A stretch of 64,000 nucleotides of DNA from Shinisaurus crocodilurus. Its lineage: Eukaryota; Chordata; Lepidosauria; Squamata; Shinisauridae. Within the stretch, counting starts at the first letter, position 1, and the number at the start of each line of letters is the position of its first letter. Position numbers and translations under genes: made by a program. The notes beneath the pieces are model-generated. The model ran no database searches and was not told the origin of the DNA. It saw nothing but the letters and a program-made list of their open reading frames with translations. The stretch lies in the NCBI GenBank assembly GCA_021292165.1, contig CM037877.1, positions 162,475,580 through 162,539,579 of the forward strand. The letters run 5' to 3'. This document shows positions 43,614 to 55,262 of this stretch, piece by piece.

Positions 43614-44206
43614 CATGCCTAGGGAGGTTTTTTAAAAAATATTTTTTCCCCTTTGGAGATCAGACTTCATCCTGCATTACAATTTTCCTTGAAAGACACC
43701 ACAGTTTCAAAAGAGGTTTGCTATGTTACTGGTGTTGAAGAAACACAAGTCAAAAGCTTTCTTGGGCCCATGGAACTACTTGATGTGGGTTCTTTGGTTC
43801 CCCGATGTCTAAGCTGCTTTTTCTGCATATGTAATGGTGACTTCTTCCATGTCTGTCATGTCCTCCTGAGGGGATCTTGACAGTAACGTCATGTAGGTGC
43901 AGGAGCTCATCCCTGTTGCAGTGAGCAGAGGCTCCAGGCTGGGTTAGGGGCTCAACCCCATCTTGCTGAGCCTTGAAGACACTCTAAAAACAGCTAGACA
44001 TTTCATTGCTTTTAAAGGCTCAGAATGAGATCAGGATGATCCCCCTGCCCTCCTCTGGAGCTTGGAGAACAGTGGTTCTCCACAACCTAAAAAATGTGCT
44101 CAAATTGTGGAGCTCTGCTGATGTACACATCTGAATGGGACAATACATGATGGTGGGTGCACCTGCCATAAGAAAGCCATGTATATATTATGACCAGTTA
44201 GCAGTG
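43614..44206. other. No recognised feature
   Basis: Mixed sequence. A 75-codon frame at 43653 has no domain or splice context. Confidence 0.4.
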
Positions 44207-44214
44207 CACTAGAT

Positions 44215-44555
44215 CAGTGGTGGGCAGACTTCACAGTTGTGGGACCTACTTTGTCTTTTTTACTAGAACCCCAAGATCCACTAACTGGAGCCCGGGGCAA
44301 AAGACATACACTTAGAATCAAAGACTTTTGAGCCCAAGAATTTGTTTTGAGTACCAAGACTGAACAGAGCTCACAGTTCTTCCACACAAAAATCTGCTTC
44401 TGGTTACCCCAAGATTTCTTCATTTCAGCAGAATAATTTAGGGCCATTTCATTGCTGCCACTTTTAAACCATTGGGAGTCAGAAACTATAGCTGATCTAC
44501 TGCAGATGACTTCAGGTCTACCAGTAGATCTAGATCTACCTTCTGCCCTCTCTTG
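44215..44555. mobile_element. hAT-like non-autonomous element
   Basis: 341 bp starting 'cagtggtgggcagacttcac' and ending 'gatctaccttctgccctctc' plus TTG. The flanks are CACTAGAT and CCCTAGAT (7 of 8). Near the right end 'gatctaccagtagatctaga' is repetitive. Non-coding. Confidence 0.75.
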
Positions 44556-44820
44556 CCCTAGATCAATGCATGATATAGACAGACGTAATCCTCAAATGCC
44601 CAGGACAATGGGGTGGGGGAACTTGCATGTAGGAACAGGCATGCTGAAATTGCCAAAGGAGATATTTGTGTACTAAAACTATAGACTTGTTGTACAACAA
44701 AAATCAGTAGGATTCTGCTTTTAAATCCTATGTGCAGGAAGTTGTACTAGTAGGCAAAACAGAATGGGCACAATAGTGCAGGGAACTCCTTTCTAGAGTT
44801 CCGTAGGAAGATATTCAAGT

Positions 44821-45001
44821 ATTCATAGATTCATAGATTCACAGATTCATAGATCATAGAGTTGGAAGGGGCCTACAAGGCCATCGAGTCCAACCCCCTG
44901 CTCAATGCAGGAAACTAGAGGAGGGGTCTCCTATCCAAGTAATAACCAGGCCTGACTCTGCTTAGCTTTCCACACTCAGACAAGCTGAGCCAGCATGAGC
45001 C
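44821..45001 (-). mobile_element. 5S-rRNA-derived SINE
   Basis: The reverse strand has 'ggctcatgctggctcagctt', 'gaaagctaagcagagtcagg' (Box A, one change), 'acttggataggagacccctc' (Box C, one change), then 'gggggttggactcgatggcc'. The tail is expanded: four 'attcatagat'-type units at 44821-44855. Confidence 0.88.
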
Positions 45002-45198
45002 CAGTCTTTCCTTCACAGTATACCTAACACCATAAAGAACAGTTAAGCCCATAGTGCCAAACTGGCCTGATAGGAAGTACAATTATGCTTTCTGGGACAA
45101 GTAGAGAAGAGCTGAATTGCAATGATCTGTAGACTTTTATTATTAAACCTTCTAACAAAAATTAGCAGACTTTGCTAAGCTGTGGATTCAGATTGGTT

Positions 45199-46340
45199 GG
45201 CTTCAGTAGTAGGCGATCACTCGTGATCGAGTAAGATTGTCTTCCAGGATAACATTACAAAAAGAAAATTATAAAAGGAGGAAATTCTAAAAAATTGTGT
45301 AAACTCTAGCGATGGGTCCGTAAGTGACTGTGGAGGCCAATTCTAGATCCACACAGTTTCCCACAGTGAGGACACAGGTTACCAGATGGAAGATGGTCCT
45401 GTAAAGGATTCGTTTGACATGCTTTTCAGTTAGCACGTTTCTCCCTTTCACCTTGCACTCGGGCTTCTTCAAAGTCCATGGAACCTTTGTGAAAGGCCAA
45501 CCTCCATTTAGATCGTTCATGGGCCAGAACTTCCCCGTTTTCAATATTTATATTACATTTTTTTAGATTAGTCTTAAGAACATCTTTAAACCTCTTATAC
45601 TGACCACCGATATTCCGCTTTCCATCCTTGAGTTGGGAATAAAGTAACTGCTTTGGGAGACGGCAGTCAGACATTTGAACAACATGACCGGTCCACTGAA
45701 GTTGGCGTTGAAGGATCATTTTTTTCAACGCTAGTAGTCTTTGCTTCTTCCAGTACACTGACATTTGTTCGCCTATCTTCCCAAGTAATTCGCAGGATTT
45801 TCCGGAGGCAACGTTGATGAAATCTTTCAAGGAGGTGGAAATGACGTTTATAGATAGTCCATGTTTTGCAGGCATACGATAAAGTTGGTAATATAATGGC
45901 TTCATAAACCAGCGTTTTGGTCTCCTTACAGATATCCCGATCCTCGAACACTCTATGTTTCATTCGAGAAAATGTGGCACTTGCGGAGCTCAAACGATGC
46001 TGGATTTCACTGTCAATGTTAGCTGTAACAGAAAGATAGCTGCCAAGATAGAGAAAATGATTGACATTTTCCAGTACTGCCCCGCCAAGCTGGATAGATG
46101 GCATCACCAAAGGGTTAACTTGCACCTGCTGATGAAGCACTTGCTGATAAAGCACTTTGGTTTTTTTGATGTTAAGTGAGAGACCAAGTTTTTCGTAGTA
46201 TTCAGTATTAAACTAATGTTGGCCGATAGAGGATTGGCTGGTGGCACCTGATATAACAAAATTTCTTTCCTTGCTGCTATAGAATATCCTTTCAAGAGGT
46301 TTTTTTTAGGATGTCTTAAGAGCATCCTAAAGAAATCCAA
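45199..46340 (-). mobile_element. LINE (RTE/Ingi-like) 3' portion
   Basis: The reverse strand holds the end of a reverse-transcriptase ORF and a 3' segment. The 3' end includes 'caatcttactcgatcacgag'. The family belongs to non-LTR elements whose ORF ends in a C2H2 finger; Ingi/Vingi or a related RTE-like clade are the candidates. It differs clearly from the L1, L2 and CR1 copies in this window. Confidence 0.7.
45300..46220 (-). pseudogene. LINE ORF2 C-terminus with zinc finger, frameshifted
   Basis: In order: YEKLGLSLNIKKTKVLYQQ (just after the RT catalytic block), LYLGSYLS, ILPTLSYACKTWTIY, LLERFHQRCLRKILRITWED, LQWTGHVVQMSD and KRFKDVLKTNLK. In another frame (45310-45381) comes CPHCGKLCGSRIGLHSHLRTH, a C2H2 finger with the spacing C-x2-C-x12-H-x3-4-H. 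The YADD region upstream is not recognisable and stops and frameshifts break the ORF, so it is dead. Confidence 0.8.
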
Positions 46341-48449
46341 AAGTTTGTGTCCAAATCCATAACCTGCATCATCAAGGTCAACTTAGTGGAATTTCAGGCA
46401 GCTGTAGTTCCTGAAAAACAGGTTTTAATTTAATGAAGCTGCCACTGCTGGATTGTTTAGTTTAATGTTGTAAAAGTCTGAAATTACCCACCTCAGGCTT
46501 GGAAGCTGTCAATTTTGATGTACAAAGGCTGTCAAACTACCGTAGATGATAACCAGCTCTAATGGAGAGACACAATGATCATGGAAACGGTGGGACCACA
46601 GCAGTATTACTGAATCATGGTGAGGTAACCATCAGATGAGATATGCCTTCAGTTTCCATCTACTGGTTTTGTGAATGGCATCCTGATGTGGTAGCTTGTA
46701 AATTTGCTAATAGGGGCACTTTCATAAGACCACCATGTTGCATATTTTGGTAACTTTTCACTCCCAAAATTATTGTATGAATTGGCCTTTACTTAAATGA
46801 AACAGTATGGAAGGAAGTACCCTCCTATGGTTGCAAAGAATATCTGGGTGTACTTGATATGACAACTAATGGCCAAGTATTTATAACCTTAATTTAGCAG
46901 AACTCTGTGTGTGTGTGTTTAAGAGAGAGAGAGAATGCTAATTACAAAAATCTAAGGCTTCAATCCTGTGCGTACTTACCTGGGAGTTCAATAGGACATG
47001 GGTCCACTGTAGGAAGACAGAGACACGTTAAATTAATTGTCACAAGGAGGATGACCAAGAAAAGAGCACAAAACGGCTTCAGAATTATCACTGGTTTGTG
47101 CTGTTTTCTTGGTCACCCTACTTGTGACAATTCATATTTTGTAGAACAACCATGCTGAAATTTAGTTGAGGAATAACTAATACGCTTTGGTCTTTGTTGT
47201 GATAGGGAGGAGAAATATTGGAGAAATATTGTTAAAAGTTTTTGGGTGTTTTGTTTTTCTGAAACAAAAAAACAAAACAAACAACCCACCCCAACCTGCT
47301 ACTTGTATACTTAATGCTGGCTTGAGAGTGTGGCAAACTGGTTTTCCGTGTTTGAGTGGTTTTTAATAATTTTGAAAAATGGAATGTGACTGGTTAACCA
47401 AAAATGTTTATGCTCTCCTCTGCTACATTTAAGCAAAGAGAACAGCTGGCCATTAAATTAACAAATTACAGATTGAGTTAACTTCTGTTGAAGCTGTATT
47501 TTTGTCTTCTATAAATGTCCTCATTTTGAAGCAATACAAAATCAAGTGTTATGGAAACTGGATTATATATTATATATATATGAATAAAGAAGGGTAGGAG
47601 AAGGGGATAAACATTTTATTTCATGTGTACTTAGGTAATTGTTTTGGAGGTGGGAAGTATTAGCAGCAAGGGGTGAGAACTAAAATTGATTTTACAGTGA
47701 TACATAAACAAAACATGAATCAAGGAAGATGGAAAGAGTGTGCTGCTTTATTCCTTACATGGCTTGTTTTTCAAAGATCTGACTTCCTTGATAACTTTTA
47801 AAAACTAGTTTGTGTTGGAGGGAGTCGCATCCCCAAACAGGAAAATTTTACTTGCATGATTTCAGTACTAATCCCCAAAAGGATTGTTGAGAGATAATTA
47901 CAAGTTAAGCTGTGTTTTTAATGGTTAGGATTTCCTTTTTAGTTCCTCCCGGTTGTGTCAAGGCACTTCTTCTGGAAGAGCTTGCAACTGAATATAAACC
48001 CATTGTATTTGCATCTGCATGAAGAATTACGTGACCTATGGGGGTGTTTAAATCCTGTGTGTGGTGGTGAATAACTGGGACCTTGGCAACCTGATATTCA
48101 CTCATTGAACTTTACATGTGGAAAGCTCATTTGCCAATGTGGTGCCCAACATGCATAGGCCATATACATGTTATTTACACACTGGAGTGTAAAAATTGCA
48201 TGATTAACACCCATGTGTATTTGGCTGTACAGGTACAGGCTCTTTGAAGATGTGAAGTCCAATGAGTTAACAGCAGGTGAGGGTGGAATCCTAATTTCCT
48301 CTCTATAAATAGGACTTAAACATAGGCTATGGACCTAACCTGCCATTTCTATTCTACCTATCAGATCTGTCATTAAATAGTGTAGGAATAACTTCTGAAA
48401 TCCTTGCTTGCTTTTAGTTTGCCTTTTCCTCATATTTTTTTAGTTGGGA
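46341..48449. other. Mostly unrecognised
   Basis: About 2.1 kb, AT-leaning, with one strong hairpin (47035-47132, listed separately). A TA run lies at 47560. No exon or other nameable repeat. Confidence 0.4.
47035..47132. repeat. Strong hairpin (40-bp stem)
   Basis: The left arm 'ttgtcacaaggaggatgacc' continuing 'aagaaaagagcacaaa' pairs with the right arm 'tttgtgctgttttcttggtc' continuing 'accctacttgtgacaa'. Of about 40 pairs I count four mismatches, with an 18-base loop. It could be a short MITE (more likely) or an RNA hairpin. No target duplication is evident. Confidence 0.75.
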
Positions 48450-49231
48450 TTAACACACCAGTCTTCAAATCTCTACATTTAAGGAACCTAACCCACAGGT
48501 GGGAGCCAAACAGGAAGCAGAGGGTAGGAATAAATGGACAGTTCTCACAGTGGGGGATATAAACAGTGGGATCCCCCAAGGATCTGTATTGGGACTGGTG
48601 TGTTTGAAACATGCTCATAATTGATCTAGAGTTAGGGCGATCTGCTGATGGCACCAAATTAATTAGGGTGGTTAAAACAAAGTGACAGAAAAGAGCTCCA
48701 AAAGGACCTCTCAAAACTAGAGCTACCAAGATGATCAAGGGGCTCGAGCGACTCTCCAGTGAGAAAAGGTTAACTTACAACATTTGGGGCTTTTTAGCAT
48801 AGAAAAAAAGGCAAGTAAGGGGGGATATGATAGAGGTGTGTAAAATTATGCATGGTGTGGAGAAAGTGGATAGGCCCCTCTCATACTAGAGCCCAGGGCC
48901 ATCCCATGAAGCTGAATGGTAGGAGATTCAAGACAGATAAATGGAAGTACTTCTGCACATTGTTAAACTATATAATTCACTACCGCACAGTTTGGGAGGA
49001 TAAGGCTATCAATGGCTACTAGTCATGATGCTATTATATCACCTCCTGTGTCAGAAGCAGTAAGCCTCTCAGTACCAGTTGCTTGGGAGCATAAGCAGGA
49101 GGGTGCTATTATGTTCATGTCCTGCTGTGGACTTCCTATAGGCATTTGGTTTGGTTGGCCACGGCAAGAACAGTATGCTGGACTAGATAGGCCTTATGTC
49201 TGATCCAGCACAACTCTTCTTATGTTCTTAC
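48450..49231 (+). mobile_element. CR1/L3 LINE, ORF2 end and 3'UTR
   Basis: Includes 'gggatcccccaaggatctgt', 'gatgatcaaggggctcgagc', 'aggttaacttacaacatttg', 'atgatagaggtgtgtaaaat', 'ggaagtacttctgcacattg' and the ending 'gactagataggccttatgtc', 'ttcttatgttctta'. A long, decayed copy in which no frame is intact. Confidence 0.85.
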
Positions 49232-50335
49232 GATGGAACTCAAGGCAGTATACTGTATGTACATGGGCTTCCCAGCTGGTCTTCAATCCAGGCATTGAGC
49301 AGGTTCAGTCTTGGTTAGCTTCAGCAAGGTTGCTGCATCATGTGCCTCTAGGCAAGCCCTAGGATGGATTGTGTTGAAGGAGTCTTTTCTTTGAGTCAGT
49401 TTAGAGGGGAGGCTAATTCTGTGGTCACAGAGGTAGATGTGAAGGTTGACATCCAGAGCAATCTGTTTCCTGAGGTGCAATAAGCAGGACTGGGACCTTG
49501 AGACCGGGCATGAAACCTGGTTGAAGTAGAGAAGTGCTGGCTTTCTGGACTTTAGTCATGTATGGAGGATTTTATATTGGATGGCCCTGCTGTAACAAGG
49601 TTCTAACTCTTCCCAAGGCTTCAGTGCTGGCTTCAGACCAAAATATCTTTTGAAGACATTATCTGCCTATAAGCTGAGGAAATCAGCCAAAAACATCCAA
49701 AAAATGGGACATAAATACACACTGTGCCTAGTAGTGAGGGTTGGAGCTGAAGTAATAAAAGCTTTCTTTTGAGAGATTATCAGTCTTACTTTGGATGCAG
49801 TGGATTTGGCTTGAAATTAAACCTAACTTTAATTCTCTGTGGTGATTGCTTCATGCACCCTTTGTACAGACAGTGTTGGTAATTCAAAATGAGTTGGCGC
49901 ATAATGTAGATGTTGAGCAAAAACAATGAAGTGTGTCCCTATGAGATCAGGGATGGGTTGCCCTCATGTCACAGTAGGGCCTTGCCACATTGTTTGAGTC
50001 CAAGCAAAGGTGAGAGTGACAGGGTTGCAGCTGACCTCTTGAGACCACCCTGGGTTCATACTTGACTCCAGTTCATGTTGGTGGAAGGTGTTCAGGATTC
50101 TAGCAATCTCCTAGGATTCTCTGCTTCATAGTTGGTAGGTAGGGAAGGGGAACTTGGTTTCTTCTGCCACCCTCCTTGATCAGAGAAAACAGCAGGGCTT
50201 TTACCCCAGTATCAGACTTCTCTGAAAGGAGAACCAAAGTCAGGAGATACTTCCTGCACATGTTCTGTTGTTCCTCCAGCTCCCCCCCCCCCCCGAGAAG
50301 CTGCTTCAAAGTTAAGAAGCACTCTCAGGTGAGGT
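49232..50335. other. No recognised feature
   Basis: Mixed sequence with a C run at 50283. No exon or nameable repeat. Confidence 0.4.
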
Positions 50336-50660
50336 GGGTAGAATAAGGATGTGCCAAAACAGGGAAATCCAGCTTGTTTGAGCGCGATGTTTTGTCCGCT
50401 TCTGATCCGATGATTGGAAGCAGGCCAAGTCGTTGGTTTTTTCTATCTTTAAGACAGGCCGCAATTTGCTTATTTTAAAAAAAAATCACTAAGGAAATTT
50501 GCATAAAATCGGCTGACTTACACAAATCACACTAGAACCACGTGGCTTCCAGCTGCCGATTTGCGCAAATCAGCCAATTTTGCACAAATTTCCTTAGCAT
50601 TTTTTTTTTTTTTTTTTTTAAAGCACAGATCACAGCCCATCTTAGAGACGGAAGTCTGTC
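50336..50660. repeat. Inverted-repeat element
   Basis: 'cactaaggaaatttgcataa' at 50488 and its inverse 'acaaatttccttagcatt' at 50583 flank a centre with 'acacaaatcacactagaacc'. It is probably an old DNA element. The outer boundaries are uncertain. Confidence 0.5.
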
Positions 50661-50975
50661 AGCTGTCTCAACTCACACCACAGTGCGTCTGCGCAAGTGC
50701 AGGGCTGACGAACCAGAATCCGGAGGGCCAAATTGTGAAAATCCATAGGATTTTCACTCCCCTATTGGATTTCTCACAAATCCCTAAGGTAGAAGCTGTG
50801 ATTCCCCATGCTGGTATCATGAGCTCAGTCACAGACCTAGGTAAGGGGTGAGCAGCGCCCACAGCATTGGAGAAATGTGGTTCGCTGGCTTACTCTGCAG
50901 GAAGTAATAATTCTTATTTGTCCACTATACTGCGTGAGCTCAGTATATGTAACAACATTCATAGTGATGTAGGGC

Positions 50976-51093
50976 ATGGGTAGGCAGAAAGTAGATCTCC
51001 AGATGGTTTGGACTTCAACTCCCAGCATTCCTGGGAGGGGCTTCTGGGAGTTGAAGTCTAAAACATCTGGAGAGCTACCTTCTGTGCACCCCT
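50976..51093. mobile_element. Palindromic hAT-like MITE
   Basis: Arms 'tctccagatggtttggactt' with 'caactcccagcattcc', and the inverse 'gggagttgaagtctaaaaca' with 'tctggaga', ending 'gcacccctg'. Confidence 0.75.
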
Positions 51094-51519
51094 GGTGCAA
51101 CTGACTGTGCAACTAACCTTCTGAGGGATGGCTTCACTTACTAATTGTCACTCTAGGGCTGTCTGCTATAATATTCTACTTTCCATTTTATTTATTCAAA
51201 TATTTACATATGGTTTGGCGTGGCATGGAATGCTACAGAGTGTGTATGCATACCCAAATTGTGACACTTCCCATACAGTAATGCTTATAGCTAATGACAC
51301 TTCAACTGCACATGTGAAAAACATTTTGGCCTAACATCACTTTTGGTATTTCAGCAAAACCACCCTGGTATGGGTAAGATATGTAAAAACAAGCCATCGA
51401 TACAGAGTAGAATGTAACATAAATATTACTGTGTCATGCCATAACAGTTGGTTTTTAAAATTACAAGAAAAGTGTGCAAGTCCTACAGAAATGAATGGGG
51501 TTCAACTTGCACCTGGGCA
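51094..51519. other. No recognised feature
   Basis: AT-rich mixed sequence, no exon or repeat identified. Confidence 0.4.
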
Positions 51520-51640
51520 TTTTTATTTATGTATCTGAAATATTCTTATACTGTCTTTCCTAAGCTCAAGGTAGTTTACATCAAAATAGTATAGAATACT
51601 ATCAAACTATAATTTAAACATAAGGCAATAATAAAATTCT
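51520..51640 (-). mobile_element. L2-type LINE 3' end fragment
   Basis: 'tttttatttatgtatctgaa' followed by 'ctgtctttcctaagctcaag' and 'gtagtttacatca' resembles a reversed L2-like 3' end. Short and decayed. Confidence 0.45.
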
Positions 51641-52120
51641 ACGACAGACCAGCCTGTTTAGCAGCCAGTGATACTAAAAACAACACAAGACAGCCCCTCG
51701 TTGCTTGCAAGATGTAGCAGCTGAAACCTGGGTTAACTTGGCCTGTTTTTTTCATTTTTGTTTGGATTTATAGAAGTAATTCTAGTTGATCTCTGAATGA
51801 AATATCAGTGGTCATGGTCAAGTATTTGTGCTTGCCTCCTGTTCGAATATTTTTATCTAGGGCTTCACTAACAGCCTAACTGGATTGCCATCAGCCTGCA
51901 TCTCTTAGACACACCTCCTGGCTAATGTCTAATAAATAATAATAATAATTTAAAATATTGTAACATCATCACATTCAACACCTTCCTGTTGTTAATTCAG
52001 TTAAATGGCTGCTGCGTACTGGAAGCAGGGAAATGCTGAATGCGATGACATTATCGGAGAGAAGTATGGAAGAGCATGTAGGGTTGACGGCAACCATGAT
52101 TCCCCTGAAATGTCTACTTA

Positions 52121-52258
52121 AGGCACAATCCTATGCAAGTTCAGATGGGGGGGGGGAAGGCCTACAACTCCCAGCATTCCCAGTCAGCTATGCTGGCTGG
52201 GGCATGCTGGGAGTTGAACACCTATCCCCCCGTCTAAACTTGCATAGGATTGCAGCCT
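52121..52258. mobile_element. Hairpin MITE with 'gcaatcctatgcaag' ends
   Basis: The left arm 'ggcacaatcctatgcaagtt' and the right arm, reversed, 'ggctgcaatcctatgcaagt' enclose a second inverted pair 'caactcccagcattccc' and 'gcatgctgggagttg'. It is a palindrome of a different terminal family from the 'cagccttcccc' MITEs but shares their core. Confidence 0.75.
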
Positions 52259-52261
52259 CAT

Positions 52262-52400
52262 TTATTTATTTTTTATTTACACAAGGATTTCTATCTTGCA
52301 CACTCCATTGTATGAGACCGTCAGCTGATACAATTATTCAACCATAAAACAGTAAACAGCAGCAGCAATTAGACCCTAATAATACTGAAACCAAACATTC
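52262..52400 (-). mobile_element. L2-type LINE 3' end fragment
   Basis: Starts with 'tttatttattttttatttac' and continues into 'ggatttctatcttgcacact', then 'caaccataaaacagtaaac', in the manner of reversed L2-like tails. Confidence 0.4.
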
Positions 52401-52437
52401 CGTGCACCCTTCTGTGACTTAATATTGACAAAGATTT

Positions 52438-52815
52438 AGGGTGCAATCCGATGTCCCTCTGACCTTGTCTGGTGAGCCATGGGATGGGGCATAGAAGCCC
52501 CTGTGACCTCAGAAGTCTCTTCCAAAGGTCGCAGCGCCATGAAGCACCCGCCCCTCCCACAGCATAGCTGGCATGGTTCGGTTTCCCCCGTGGGGGGGGG
52601 ATGTTCCTGGAGGTGGGGAGAGGAGGAGCGAGGCTTTGCCGGATTCCAAGGAATCCAGGCGGTGTCTCAGCCTCTCCTCCTCATGGGGAGAGGAAAAATA
52701 TCTAGACAGCCGAAATCGACCTGTCTAGATGTTTTTGAGGGTGAGGGGAAAGTGGCAGATATCCTATCCACCATGCTCCTCCCGCCCTCAAATAGGATGC
52801 CTGTAATCCTCCAGG
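52438..52815. repeat. GC-rich unclassified interspersed repeat (copy 2)
   Basis: Starts 'agggtgcaatccgatgtccc' and closes with 'aataggatgcctgtaatcct'. It contains 'agacagccgaaatcgacctg'. It shares its start and general structure with 13205-13580 and 53697-54065, though less closely. The 145-codon frame across it is incidental. Confidence 0.45.
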
Positions 52816-53331
52816 TTCAGAGGGTTATGGACAGCCCCATTGGATCGGACAGCCTCATTGGATCATGCTGTTATTCCATTACGCATTTTTCTTTGTCCGT
52901 ATTGGACCATTTATAAAAGTAAGGGATAGGCTTGACTGCTTGTTGTGATTGGAACAGTGCTCAAAAGAAGGGAGCACTACGTTATGGACAGCAGAATAGT
53001 GGGGAAATAGCTATCTTAATTGTTTCCCAGCGAAATAATATAGCAAGCCATGTAATAATCAATGAGCGTGAGCTTCTTTCTTAGAAAACATAATTTTTCA
53101 TGGCCGTCATTATTTTCAGCAGTGTGAATGGGCAACTGGTGCATGCCCTGAGGTTATAAACTGTACACATTCCTTAATCCATTAAGCCCTGTGTGTTCCA
53201 GCAGCGTTGGGTTACACTACTGTATAACTCCTACTAATTTCACCTGCCAGTTCTTAGCTACATGATGTATTTAATGGGATGCGGCCTGCCTTTTTTTATG
53301 GAGAGCTGATTAATTAGGAAGGTTCATTTTA

Positions 53332-53377
<46 letters not shown>

Positions 53378-53696
53378 ATGGTAAAAAGAAAAACACGCTT
53401 TTAGGTAAACAGAATTTTAATTTGATGCTTTTAAATTTAAAACCATTGAAGTAGTTGCCTAAGGAGAAACCGCTCTCATTTTGGGATTAGTTTTGCCTCA
53501 TAAATCATAAGCTTATAGCAGCAGGCAGTCACTCCAAGAGGCTGTTAAAGAAGCAAAAGTTGTATGTGCAAAACCTTAAAGCTTGACTTTCTTTTGAAAT
53601 GACATTAATGGCTTTAAAGAAGCCTTTGGCCATTGTGTAAAGCACAAATAATTACCAAGTTAATAAGAAGCCGAGCACTATTTTTTAAAAAGTCAT
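52816..53696. other. AT-rich, repeat-poor block
   Basis: Apart from the TA run this section lacks nameable repeats and has homeodomain-like words: 'ctgattaattagg' at 53306, 'aaataattaccaagttaata' at 53645. It could be a conserved non-coding element, but that is inference only. Confidence 0.4.
53329..53374. repeat. (TA)n microsatellite
   Basis: TA dinucleotide run of about 46 bases. Confidence 0.95.
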
Positions 53697-54065
53697 TTAG
53701 GGCACAATCCCTGTAGCCCTCCAAACGCAGAGGATTATGGGCATCTTGTGCAGAGTGGGAGGAGCACAGAGGCAAAGATCGCCTTTGTGCTCCTCCCACC
53801 CTGCAAATCAGCTAGATGGCCGATTTTGGCAGTCTAACTGCAGCACTTTGGAGCGGGAGGGAAGGAGGCTGAGGCAATGACAGGATACATTGTATTTTGG
53901 CAGCATCAGACTCCTCCACTCGCCCCCCTGGAACGCCTCCTAAACTCCTTCTCCGAGGTCGAGGTCGTTCTTATGACCTCAGAGACACAGCAGGTGTGGT
54001 TCTTTCTGACCTCGGAGACACCACCGACGCAGAGCTGTTTTACGACCTTGGAGCTGGGAATCCAA
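53697..54065. repeat. GC-rich unclassified interspersed repeat (copy 3)
   Basis: Matches 13205-13580: 'cagctagatggccgatttt', 'gagggaaggaggctga' and the 'tccgaggtcg'/'gacctcagagac' section, where 'gacctcggagacaccaccga' looks like a further variant. Begins 'tagggcacaatccctgtagc'. Confidence 0.55.
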
Positions 54066-54295
54066 ACAATCCTATAGCCTTCTGTACAACTACAAAAGCA
54101 CCAAGCAGTAATAGTTGATTCGTATATGTAGATTAATCTTGTGGTACAGAATTCCTGAGAATGTACTAGTTCAGACAGCTGGTGGCGGGGGTGGGTTGCA
54201 CTTTGAATGTCCATACAGATGTAGACGCCACATACTCATCAGGAGCTGTGTCTGCCGATGGAGTACTGGGATATCATGGAGAAGGTATAGAACTG

Positions 54296-54546
54296 GTATA
54301 GTTTAGTGTATAAGAGACTGACAGATGAATCAGGCAGTCCCGAGTTTGAATCTCGTCTATGCTGTATCTCATTAGGAGGTCTGAGGCAAACCACTCTTTC
54401 TCAGCCTCAGTCCTCCCTCTGCAAAATGGCGGGACTTGCCTTATAGACTTGTTGCAAGGATGACAACTAGATCGTGTGTGAGAAGCTTTTTGTACACTTG
54501 AAAGCACTATGCAAGTGTTTAGTATTATTGTTGCTATTGTTATTAT
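54296..54546 (+). mobile_element. MIR-like SINE
   Basis: A-box-like 'tagtttagtgtataagagac', B-box-like 'cgagtttgaatctcgt', 'ctttctcagcctcagtcctc', 'tctgcaaaatggcgggactt', 'gacttgttgcaaggatgac', then 'gaaagcactatgcaagtgtt' and a TTATTR tail. This is the full MIR order, from tRNA head to tail. Confidence 0.85.
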
Positions 54547-54759
54547 TTCCACATAATTTATCTGCCTGTGTGGATCAGTCCAAAGTCAGAGTTTCTCAAA
54601 GTTTTTGAACTCCAGGCCTCAACTTGCTCTACCTTCTGAGCCTGCAGACCCTTGGCAACCATACCTTTAGCAGGCAGGAGCACGGGGACATTCCACACAG
54701 CTGCATTATGTAGCCCAGTGCTGTGTACATAAGGATCTGTGGATTGGGACATTTTAATC

Positions 54760-54890
54760 CAACACATTTTAATCCAACACTGGCATTAGGTTTATTTACC
54801 CATTCTGCTCTGTCAAGAAAAAGCCTCTCAGAGCAGCTTATACATCATTTAAAAGTGATGATAATACATAAAAACCCTGTTAAAGCAGAA
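54760..54890 (-). mobile_element. L2-type LINE 3' end fragment
   Basis: 'tttatttacccattctgctc', 'aaaagcctctcagagcagct', 'tacatcatttaaaagtgatg' resembles a reversed L2-like tail. Short. Confidence 0.4.
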
Positions 54891-54936
54891 GTTAGCATAT
54901 GTGCTCAGGACATGTGTGTCTATGACTGTGACCTGG

Positions 54937-55262
54937 TTCGCACATTATACCAGGAATTCATGGGGCCATGCAGCAGCAAGTGAGTGTGCTGTCTCTTGCT
55001 CACTCATCTTTTCTGCTTTCGATCAACAACCTGTTATTGTGATGTCTGCACCTGGAACTCTGAGTTTTTTTAGGGGTTAAACAACCCAGAGTTTAACCTA
55101 ACAACAAACTATGGGTCATGACAACAACCCAGGAATGGGGTGTTCCAGGGTTGTTTAGCAAAGCGGAAGCAGACGGGAGCCAGTGTGCTCACTCCTGCAC
55201 ACTCTCAAACAAACCATGGTTTGTTAACCATGGGTTGTTTGATCGTGAGAACTGGGTCTACT
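54937..55262. mobile_element. 'GGTTTGCAC'-family DNA element
   Basis: Begins 'gtgacctggttcgcacatta' and ends 'ttgtttgatcgtgagaactg', with 'aaccatggtttgttaaccat' and 'caacaacccaggaat' in the body. The same terminal motif as 8886-9621. Non-coding. Confidence 0.6.

Noticed and set aside
52479..52916. 145-codon forward frame
   Set aside because: Lies across an interspersed GC-rich repeat.
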